A DNA stretch of 5,239 nucleotides from JAPOKJ01 sp043767985 (lineage in GTDB: Bacteria > Pseudomonadota > Gammaproteobacteria > Burkholderiales > Burkholderiaceae_E), in contig JAYVKZ010000001.1 in assembly GCA_043767985.1 (NCBI GenBank), positions 1 to 5,239 on the forward strand, in the 5' to 3' direction. Below are positions 1 through 4,539 of the stretch, one piece after another. How positions within the stretch are numbered: the stretch's first letter is position 1; every line of letters starts with the position of its first letter. The notes under the pieces are model-generated. The model saw only the letters and a program-made list of their open reading frames with translations, was not told the origin of the DNA and ran no database searches. The position numbers were made by a program, and so were the translations under genes.

Positions 1-114
1 CGAGCGCCAGCCAGCGATTTCGCCCGCGAGCCACTCTCCACTTCGGGGCCTCGAAAGAATAGCCAGCCTCCAAGGTTCTACGCTCTTTACCCATCGGCCT
101 TCAAATGCTCTCAC
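1..114 (-). CDS. Cassette 3 gene, N-terminal fragment; possibly a dual-specificity-phosphatase-like protein
   Basis: The reading frame starts with GTG at 114 and stays open for 38 codons to the window edge. The protein begins VRAFEGRWVKSVEPW and continues with a stretch reading LAILSRPRSGEWLAGEI. The start lies 9 bases inside the cassette, after the core site at 124-130, which fits the usual position of a cassette gene. No Shine-Dalgarno sequence is seen. The RPRSGEWL segment followed by EIAGWR reminds me of the N-terminus of small bacterial protein-tyrosine or dual-specificity phosphatases (RPRGG-WL then an acidic helix). That is recall from a short fragment, and the catalytic Cys loop would lie outside the window. 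A second open frame starting with ATG at 93 also reaches the edge, but its residues suggest no family. Confidence 0.45.
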   Translation of the reverse strand, partial: MRAFEGRWVKSVEPWRLAILSRPRSGEWLAGEIAGWRS

Positions 115-123
115 GAACTTGAA

Positions 124-249
124 CTTTAACGGCCGAGATAATCAGCGCGCAGCCGATGCTGGCAAAGTTCAAATTGTGCGAGACTCTTCCTCGCACAATT
201 TGAATCTTTAACAGGTGCTTCCCGCGTCTGATTCATCCACTGGTTAGAC
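124..249 (-). other. attC recombination site of cassette 2
   Basis: On the plus strand the site runs from CTTTAAC (124-130) to GTTAGAC (243-249), the inverse-core and core pattern RYYYAAC...GTTRRRY. The last base of the first core, read as GTTAAAG on the minus strand, departs from the consensus pyrimidine. Inside, GATAATCAG (137-145) pairs with CTGATTCATC (228-237), leaving C234 unpaired, and T227 is also unpaired. The arms are completed by a perfect 15-bp inverted repeat (168-182 with 190-204) around a 7-base loop. The extra base in the box next to the cassette body puts the cassette on the minus strand, agreeing with the gene direction. The plus strand would be the folded strand cut by IntI, between 129 and 130. 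The site is 126 bases long, within the known attC range. Confidence 0.9.
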
Positions 250-1004
250 CTGTAGCCACTTGCTAGGCTCTGCGCACTACAAGATTTTTCCTGCTTCATA
301 GGATACCTCGACTGCCCTTTCATTCACTCGCGATACTGCAAAGGCCGTGGACCCAGCCCACCAACTCACGACTTTAGACAATACCCCATTTTCATATAAA
401 ACGGCGGCATGATCGTCGATTGCCACTGAGGCCGGAATCGCCCCCGCTTCGATGGCTGCATGCAAACGCTCCTTGCGCGATGCATCCGAATGATAGTGAA
501 CACCACAACCACCTTTCAGAAGACCGAGGCAGGCAAGCGGCTGATAACCTGCCCCCCAGAAAGAATCCGTGAGCCCGGCATCAAACCAACACATCGCACC
601 CGCACTCATGCCGGAGAGCAATACACCCTTGGCATAGGCCTCTTTGAACGTGCGATCAAGACCCCACTCTCGCCAAACCCCCAGCGCAGACTTAGTATTG
701 CCGCCTCCAACGAACACGATATCTTGGCTTAGAATATGCTCATGAAGATTTGCTAATGCGACGCTGCCCGGCATCGGCTGCCTGAAAAAGGCTAGGTGCG
801 AAGGCTCACAAGCTTTTGCGCCAAAGGCGCCATAAAACTTCTCGATGTGCTCCGGGTGATCACCGCTCGGTGTGGAAACGAGACAGATTTTTGGCTTTGG
901 TTTGTCGACTAGATCGAGCAGAAATTGATCGATTGGAGATGACCCATCTTCCATCAAAAACCCGCCGCCGCCAATTGCTAGAATTCGTTGCACAAAAAGT
1001 CTAA
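130..1004 (-). mobile_element. Integron gene cassette 2 (peptidase E-like cassette)
   Basis: The unit of 875 bases runs from the first base after the G of the core GTTAGAC (1005 to 999 on the minus strand) to the equivalent base at 130. Its first bases, completed with G, read GTTAGAC, and the R'' box of its own attC reads GTCTAAC, the exact reverse complement. This match is expected when the attC site is rejoined in the circular free form of a cassette. It holds one gene, on the minus strand, and almost no non-coding sequence apart from attC. No cassette promoter is evident. Confidence 0.85.
277..993 (-). CDS. Peptidase E-like protein (S51 / type 1 glutamine amidotransferase-like fold)
   Basis: The protein of 238 residues matches the peptidase E/cyanophycinase family (S51), cytoplasmic serine hydrolases that in Salmonella PepE cleave Asp-X dipeptides. 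Visible motifs are the N-terminal ILAIGGGGF (residues 4-12), VGGGNT (95-100), the nucleophile elbow SGMSAGA with Ser130 (127-133), the CGVHYHSD segment with His166 or His168 as candidate catalytic His, and AIDDHAA (191-197). The nucleophile and a His are therefore in place, and the length is normal for the family. I chose the GTG at 993 because the family starts a few residues before this glycine-rich strand. An upstream ATG at 1056 would lie inside attC and add 21 unrelated residues. The GTG is only 5 bases after the core site and has no Shine-Dalgarno sequence. The gene is probably read from a promoter near attI. Its true substrate is unknown. Confidence 0.88.
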   Translation of the reverse strand: MQRILAIGGGGFLMEDGSSPIDQFLLDLVDKPKPKICLVSTPSGDHPEHIEKFYGAFGAKACEPSHLAFFRQPMPGSVALANLHEHILSQDIVFVGGGNTKSALGVWREWGLDRTFKEAYAKGVLLSGMSAGAMCWFDAGLTDSFWGAGYQPLACLGLLKGGCGVHYHSDASRKERLHAAIEAGAIPASVAIDDHAAVLYENGVLSKVVSWWAGSTAFAVSRVNERAVEVSYEAGKIL

Positions 1005-1123
1005 CGGCCGAGTTGAGCTGCAGCCAGCAGACGCTTGCCGAGGACAAAAAGGGCAAACTCTTCCTTGCCCTTTTTGGCCGAACCTCCGCTTTTCACGCTG
1101 TCAGCTCCAACCACAAGTTAAGC
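999..1123 (-). other. attC recombination site of cassette 1
   Basis: On the plus strand the site runs from GTCTAAC (999-1005) to GTTAAGC (1117-1123), both matching the core consensus. GTTGAGCTG (1012-1020) pairs with CAGCTCCAAC (1102-1111) except for one extra C (1107 or 1108). The pairing continues CAGC with GCTG past an unpaired T1101. A 12-bp perfect inverted repeat (1045-1056 with 1065-1076) closes around the loop ACTCTTCC. The extra bases lie on the side next to the cassette 1 body, so the top strand is the minus strand, in agreement with the gene. Length is 125 bases. Cutting on the folded plus strand should be between 1004 and 1005. Confidence 0.92.
1045..1076. terminator. Terminator-like hairpin inside the attC of cassette 1
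   Basis: The perfect inverted repeat CAAAAAGGGCAA / TTGCCCTTTTTG with an 8-base loop has a GC core (GGGC) flanked by A5 on one side and T5 on the other. RNA from either strand would form GGGCAA/TTGCCC followed by five U residues, the form of a bidirectional intrinsic terminator. It is also the apical stem of the attC site, so the structure may exist for recombination only. If it terminates, transcription from the attI side into cassette 2 would be reduced. The U-run is short and is followed by GG, so efficiency is uncertain. Confidence 0.4.
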
Positions 1124-1177
1124 CTGCCACCAACGAAGACTGGCCGACGCACTGAGAACTAACTTCATATCGCGCTT

Positions 1178-2023
1178 TCATTTCGATAGTTTGAATGAGG
1201 AACTTCTGGCTTCCGGAAACTTAACATCGGATTTACAAATTGGGCAACTCCACTCACCTTTTTTGCCCGCAAGCTTGATACGCAAGCGATCAAATCGAAG
1301 CGACTTACCGCAATTAAAGCAAAGACCAATACGCGAACGAACCGCCGCAATTTCGAAATCTCTTTCCTGGACCAAAGCCTGATAGGCTTTGGACAGCATT
1401 TGCCACTTTTCCAGTTTGCCTTGAATAAAAGTTCCAACTCCCGCACCGATTCCGGCAGACAGTATAACCAGCCCAGCGTCTTGGATTTTCGGAAAAAAAA
1501 CAGAAATACCGAGCATCACAAGAATGAAGCCCGCTAGCCAGCAGGGCCAAAAAGGCTGCGCGGGAAATTCGCTTCTTGTTCTAATTAAAAATTTCTCGCG
1601 AATTGCTTGTTCCTCCGCATTTAATTCTTCTTGAATTTCGGCTTTGCGCCTAGCTTCTCGGTCAATCGTAAACCGCTCAGCCTCCAAAAGCTCAATTTTT
1701 TCCCGGTTAGCACGCCTGTTTGTTTCTAAAATTGCGCTACGCCCGCCTGCCCTTCGAATCGCAACAATCGCCTCTTCTAAGGTACACCTAAAAAATTCTT
1801 TACCCTCTCGATTCGCCAGCAGAAGTTTGTGTGACTCTTGCTCAATCTCGTACGGGTTCTCGATTAGCATGTCGTACTCAACAATGTACGGATGAGGCAC
1901 GCCAGTGTGCTTCAGCTCGGCCGCACGCAACTCAGGGTCTTTTGACGAGTAGCCAATCTTGAGCAGCCCCGGCATCGACTTGTTTGAGATTACATAGACC
2001 CAACCCTTCATTGCGCTGTTCAT
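1178..2023 (-). CDS. GIY-YIG/T5orf172-like protein with coiled coil, two membrane helices and a zinc ribbon
   Basis: The protein has 281 residues from the ATG at 2023; a later ATG at 2011 (MKGWVYV) is also possible and neither has a clear Shine-Dalgarno sequence. Residues 7-80 resemble the T5orf172/MUG113 branch of GIY-YIG nuclease-like domains. GWVYV (7-11) and KIGYS (22-26) replace the two name motifs, followed by Arg33, His65 and EFFRC (76-80). Residues about 100-148 are rich in Glu, Arg and Lys and likely form a coiled coil. Two hydrophobic stretches (158-177 and 183-200) look like a membrane hairpin, which would leave both ends in the cytoplasm. The C-terminus carries CFNC (235-238) and CPIC (260-263), a zinc-ribbon pattern. 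The Lys/Arg-rich character and apparently AT-richer composition differ from the flanking SDR gene, as is common for cassettes. Function is unknown; a DNA-acting or defence role is an inference. Confidence 0.85.
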   Translation of the reverse strand: MNSAMKGWVYVISNKSMPGLLKIGYSSKDPELRAAELKHTGVPHPYIVEYDMLIENPYEIEQESHKLLLANREGKEFFRCTLEEAIVAIRRAGGRSAILETNRRANREKIELLEAERFTIDREARRKAEIQEELNAEEQAIREKFLIRTRSEFPAQPFWPCWLAGFILVMLGISVFFPKIQDAGLVILSAGIGAGVGTFIQGKLEKWQMLSKAYQALVQERDFEIAAVRSRIGLCFNCGKSLRFDRLRIKLAGKKGEWSCPICKSDVKFPEARSSSFKLSK

Positions 2024-2030
2024 GACCAAA

Positions 2031-2037
2031 GCTTAAC
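2031..2037 (-). other. attI: attI core site
   Basis: GCTTAAC on the plus strand is GTTAAGC on the minus strand, a perfect GTTRRRY core. It lies between the first cassette gene and the divergent intI gene, where attI is found in known integrons. No partner GTTRRRY box follows on the plus strand up to intI, so this is not the end of another attC. The first six cassette bases match the R'' box of attC at 1117-1123. The full attI probably extends to about 2090 or further toward intI. Confidence 0.85.
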
Positions 2038-2038
2038 T

Positions 2039-2090
2039 GGAAATTAGGCCTGAGGAATTAGGCATAAGGAAATAGTGAGAGGAAATAGCC
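2039..2090. repeat. Four degenerate direct repeats beside the attI core
   Basis: Four copies on the plus strand read GGAAATTAGGCC (2039), GGAATTAGGCAT (2054), GGAAATAGTG (2068) and GGAAATAGCC (2081), with start-to-start distances of 15, 14 and 13 bases. In attI1 of class 1 integrons, direct repeats DR1 and DR2 next to the core bind the integrase. By analogy these copies may be IntI-binding sites, but they could also be simple degenerate repetition. Confidence 0.55.
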
Positions 2091-2113
2091 ATCATAGAAG
2101 CAATCGCTAATTT

Positions 2114-2149
2114 CTAGATCGCAAAACTCTGGCAAGTCATTTGCTCCAT
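2114..2149 (-). other. Possible short leader ORF in attI region (11 codons)
   Basis: On the minus strand an ATG at 2149 opens MEQMTCQSFAI before a TAG ending at 2114. An AAGGA directly precedes the first ATG, and the same AAGGA stands 9 bases before the second ATG (2140), a better spacing. Attachment site attI1 is known to hold ORF-11, which supplies ribosome entry for cassette genes lacking their own site. The first cassette gene here also lacks one. However, the stop codon lies about 90 bases before that gene's start, so coupling is doubtful and the ORF may be chance. Confidence 0.2.
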
Positions 2150-2225
2150 TCCTTTTTTTCTCATCCTTCTGGCCTAGCCATCAAGCTAATTGTGCAAGAG
2201 TCTATTTTCGCAGATTCTGCATCGT

Positions 2226-3299
2226 ATGAAACAAAACCCGCCACCTCCACGAATACCTGTTCGCACAGACCTTCCGAAACTAGCCTTCAGGCGCACACCT
2301 GGGGGTCGCCTTTCACGCTCTGTAGAGTTCCCACAGGGAATGAAGATCCTCGACAAACTTCGATATGCCATTCGATCCCGCCAATATAGCCTCAAAACCG
2401 AAGAAGCCTATGTTTTTTGGGTGCGCCGCTACATTTTGTTTCACGGCAAAGAACATCCTTCTCGGCTACCACCAGAAGCTGTCGCCACATTTATCAACCA
2501 TCAAAGCGTCTACGAAAAGTCAGCGGCATCCAGTATTCGCCAAGCGATGTCGGCATTAGTGTTCTTTCACGCTCACGTATTGAAGCAAGATCTGCCCTGG
2601 ATTGAAGGGCTTGTATCTCCTAAAAAGCCTTACCTCCAGCCCGTAGTGATGACGCCGAGTGAAGTAGCCCGGGTGATCGCGCAAATGGAGGGTACTTGGG
2701 CCCTGATCGCCCGTCTACTTTACGGATCGGGAATGCGTTTGAACGAGGGCCTCAGCATTCGCGTCAAGGACTTAGATTTAGAACGCCTCGAAGTGACAGT
2801 GCGCCAGGGCAAGGGCAAAAAGGATCGGCCGACATGCCTGCCGGCCAGCCTAGTTCAGCCGCTGACCGAACACTTGGCGCGGATTCGTCAGATCTGGGAA
2901 AGGGATACGCGAGCTCAAAGTCTAGGTGTCCTTCTGCCCCATAACTTGGAAAAGAAATATCCAAATGGCGGGCGCGAGTGGGCCTGGTTTTGGGTATTTC
3001 CGTCGCAGAAATCAGCTTTTGATCCTAGAACTAGACTAAAACGACGTCACCACGTTTTCGATCAGAGCTTCGCAAGAGCACTTCATATAGCCGTCAAGGC
3101 ATCGGGAATCCAAAAGAAAGTCACTGCCCATACCTTCCGCCACAGCTTCGCAACCCACTTAATCGAGAATGGGCATGACATTCGAACAGTTCAGGAACTT
3201 CTGGGCCACAGCGACGTTAGCACGACCCAGATTTACACCCACGTCCTGAATCGAGGAAGTCTTGGCGTAAAGAGTCCGGCGGACGCTCTAACCGTATGA
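2226..3299 (+). CDS. intI: Integron integrase (tyrosine recombinase)
   Basis: The 357-residue protein is an integron integrase, recombining attI with attC and attC with attC. The N-terminal DNA-binding part includes YSLKTEEAYVFWVRRYI (53-69). The catalytic residues are Arg171 in YGSGMR, the Lys motif GKGKKDR (195-201), His302 and Arg305 in HTFRH, His328 in LLGHSDVSTT, and the nucleophile Tyr337 in QIYTHV. The IntI-specific insertion near patch III is clear, with LPHNLEKKYP (237-246) and WAWFWVFP (252-259). These match IntI1 segments closely and separate it from XerC/XerD. I chose the ATG at 2226, giving a proline-rich head as in IntI1. The alternatives are TTG at 2190 and ATG at 2340, just before KILDKL; the latter would remove 38 residues, and no start has a well-spaced ribosome site. 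Nothing is broken. It converges on the SDR gene with a 53-base gap (3300-3352) in which I see no clear terminator. Confidence 0.97.
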   Translation: MKQNPPPPRIPVRTDLPKLAFRRTPGGRLSRSVEFPQGMKILDKLRYAIRSRQYSLKTEEAYVFWVRRYILFHGKEHPSRLPPEAVATFINHQSVYEKSAASSIRQAMSALVFFHAHVLKQDLPWIEGLVSPKKPYLQPVVMTPSEVARVIAQMEGTWALIARLLYGSGMRLNEGLSIRVKDLDLERLEVTVRQGKGKKDRPTCLPASLVQPLTEHLARIRQIWERDTRAQSLGVLLPHNLEKKYPNGGREWAWFWVFPSQKSAFDPRTRLKRRHHVFDQSFARALHIAVKASGIQKKVTAHTFRHSFATHLIENGHDIRTVQELLGHSDVSTTQIYTHVLNRGSLGVKSPADALTV

Positions 3300-3352
3300 T
3301 CTTAGCGGCTTTCCAGCAATTTTGTTTTTCGTCCTAGCGCAGCCAGAAGCGA

Positions 3353-4090
3353 TCAACCAACGCTGGTATACCCACCATCCACCGTCATCATCGTCCCCGT
3401 CACATACCTTGCCGCATCCGAGCACAAAAACAAAATCGGGTCCGCGATTTCTGAGGGGTCAGCCCAGCGCCCCACGGGGACCCGACTCATGATTTGCGCG
3501 CTACGCTCAGGGTTCTCGCGCGCGCCGCGCGACAGCTCTGTGAGGACCCAGCCTGGTGCCACCGCGTTCACCCGAATGCCTTCTGGTGCGTAAGCAGCAG
3601 CAAGCGACATGGTCAAATTTTTGACGGCGCCTTTCGACGCCGAGTAGGCAGGTTGCTTAGGTCCACCAAAGTACGACATCACCGAGCCAATGAACACGAC
3701 GCTGCCTTTGGCGGCTTTCAATTTCTCGCGAGCCGCACTGGTGACGCGCATGCCACCATTCAGATTGACGTCAATGACTTTGACAAAGATCTCAGGGTCG
3801 TGCTCGCCCTCTCGGCGAATAATGCCCGCACTATTGACGACCGCATCGATCTGCGGCAGGCTCGCGACCATTGCAATCACGGCAGCACCATCGGTCACGT
3901 CAAGCTGGCGAAACTCAATCCCTGCGTTTTGAGGGGCGGCTTGGGCGGCGGCGACCTCGGCCTGGGTCGCTCCGGTGGCCAGCACCTGCGCACCGGCCTT
4001 CTTGAATGCAAGCGCGGCAGCGCCCCCAATACCGGAGCTTCCCCCGGTCACCAAGACTGTCTTACCCGAAAAATCAAACTTGAAATTCAT
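3353..4090 (-). CDS. SDR family NAD(P)-dependent oxidoreductase
   Basis: The 245-residue protein is a classical short-chain dehydrogenase/reductase, a cytoplasmic enzyme that oxidises alcohols or reduces carbonyls with NAD(H) or NADP(H). It has the cofactor motif TGGSSGIG (15-22), NSAG (86-89), Asn109, Ser136 and the catalytic YSASK with Tyr149 and Lys153. PG at 179-180 and the C-terminal VTGTMMTVDGG (230-240) are also typical, and the length is normal. The start at 4090 has AAGG six bases upstream. It follows the tusA-like gene by 65 bases on the same strand, so co-transcription is likely. Substrate cannot be read from sequence. The divergent FAH-family gene nearby suggests a shared catabolic setting, but that is inference. 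Confidence 0.95.
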   Translation of the reverse strand: MNFKFDFSGKTVLVTGGSSGIGGAAALAFKKAGAQVLATGATQAEVAAAQAAPQNAGIEFRQLDVTDGAAVIAMVASLPQIDAVVNSAGIIRREGEHDPEIFVKVIDVNLNGGMRVTSAAREKLKAAKGSVVFIGSVMSYFGGPKQPAYSASKGAVKNLTMSLAAAYAPEGIRVNAVAPGWVLTELSRGARENPERSAQIMSRVPVGRWADPSEIADPILFLCSDAARYVTGTMMTVDGGYTSVG

Positions 4091-4155
4091 TGCATACCTT
4101 GCTTAGGCTCAGGACGAAAGAGAAATTAACAGCGAAAAGTAGCGCTCCGCTCAAG

Positions 4156-4395
4156 CTAGCGCCGCTTCAACAAGAAAACCCATTTCTTGCTTTCTTCGAC
4201 ACTGGACAGTAGTTCGTGCCCGGTTTGGCGTGCGAAAGCTTCAAAATCACGCTTCGAACCCGGGTCGGTAGCGATCACTTTTAGGACCTTGCCACTTTCA
4301 AGGTCGGTGAGTGCTTTTTTGGCACGCAGGATCGGCAGCGGGCAATTCAGGCCACTCGCGTCGACTTCGCGATCAACAACAATTCCATCAGACAT
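4156..4395 (-). CDS. tusA: TusA-family sulfurtransferase / sulfur carrier
   Basis: The 79-residue protein fits the TusA (SirA-like) family, small cytoplasmic proteins that carry sulfur as a persulfide on a conserved Cys. In E. coli TusA passes sulfur to TusBCD for tRNA thiouridine synthesis, and relatives serve molybdenum cofactor synthesis and sulfur oxidation. The hallmark is LNCPLPILRAKKAL (16-29) with Cys18 in CPxP. A second conserved region, IATDPGSKRDFEAFARQTGH (41-60), follows. The start at 4395 was chosen because GGAAA stands just upstream; a TTG at 4422 would add nine residues absent from the family. The gene lies alone with an SDR rather than with tusBCD or sox/dsr genes, so its partner system is unknown and the symbol marks the family only. 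Confidence 0.93.
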   Translation of the reverse strand: MSDGIVVDREVDASGLNCPLPILRAKKALTDLESGKVLKVIATDPGSKRDFEAFARQTGHELLSSVEESKKWVFLLKRR

Positions 4396-4437
4396 GTTAT
4401 TTTCCAGATAAATCTTGCTCAATCAGGCAGACTCGGC

Positions 4438-4453
4438 ACCCTTGAATCAGGGT
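4438..4453. repeat. Short inverted repeat between the divergent tusA and FAH genes
   Basis: ACCCT (4438-4442) and AGGGT (4449-4453) face each other around a 6-base centre. It sits in the 144-base divergent intergenic region, downstream of the candidate tusA promoter, where a regulator could bind. With only five matching pairs this may be chance. Confidence 0.2.
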
Positions 4454-4460
4454 TTGCAGC

Positions 4461-4488
4461 GTCATAACAACCAAAAGCAGCAAAACAA
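4461..4488 (-). promoter_or_regulatory. Candidate promoter for the tusA-SDR pair
   Basis: On the minus strand TTGTTT (4488-4483) and TATGAC (4466-4461) are separated by 16 bases, a fair match to sigma-70 -35 and -10 boxes. The start of transcription would fall about 60 bases before the tusA start codon. The matches are partial and other arrangements are possible. I see no better candidate for the divergent gene at 4540. Confidence 0.25.
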
Positions 4489-4539
4489 GATGAGCGAGAC
4501 ATTCACTATTAACCTTCGATTTTATCGGAACGAGACAAC

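Larger units (their letters stand above)
1005..2036 (-). mobile_element. Integron gene cassette 1 (first position, next to attI)
   Basis: The unit of 1032 bases begins with TTAAGC at 2036, just after the attI G, and ends with the G of the core at 1005. The R'' box of its attC (GCTTAAC on the minus strand) is the exact reverse complement of GTTAAGC at its own start, which supports both boundaries. It contains one gene and a 54-base non-coding stretch between the stop codon and attC. Being first, it should be the most strongly transcribed cassette if the promoter lies in the attI/intI region, and by integron logic it is the most recently inserted one. Confidence 0.85.
1..3299 (-). mobile_element. 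Integron: intI, attI and at least three cassettes
   Basis: The region shows all parts of an integron: an intI gene on the plus strand, a candidate attI core site upstream of it at 2031-2037, and minus-strand cassettes separated by two attC sites. The array continues past position 1, so its total length is unknown. The two attC sites resemble each other: both have TAACGGCCGAG at one end, the same loop ACTCTTCC and almost equal length (125 and 126 bases). Such homogeneity is known for chromosomal integrons. No transposase, sul1, qacE or other class 1 mobile-integron marker is visible, and ordinary metabolic genes follow intI. I therefore infer a resident chromosomal integron. The strand given is that of the cassettes. 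Confidence 0.9.

Noticed and set aside
168..204. 15-bp perfect hairpin considered as a transcription terminator or a CRISPR/REP-type repeat
   Set aside because: It has no following U-run and only one copy. Its position between the L boxes explains it as the apical stem of attC.
460..732. Plus-strand open frame of 90 codons opposite the peptidase E-like gene
   Set aside because: It lies within a well-supported conserved gene on the other strand, shows no recognisable motif, and would run against the cassette direction.
994..1056. N-terminal extension of the peptidase E-like gene to the ATG at 1056
   Set aside because: These 21 residues would be coded entirely by the attC site and cassette junction, share nothing with the family, and would change with every cassette rearrangement.
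2257..2268. Palindrome CTGTTCGCACAG early in intI, resembling a LexA (SOS) box
   Set aside because: The LexA box needs CTGT and ACAG separated by 8 bases; here only 4 separate them, and it lies within the coding region if the start is 2226. I see no proper LexA box between 2038 and 2226.
3300..3352. Possible terminator between the converging intI and SDR genes
   Set aside because: Only short 4-base complementary stretches were found; the T-rich stretch at 3321-3329 is not preceded by a stable stem.
3494..4129. Plus-strand open frame of 211 codons opposite the SDR gene
   Set aside because: The SDR on the minus strand has every family motif in order. The plus-strand frame is a composition shadow rich in Arg and His without domain features.
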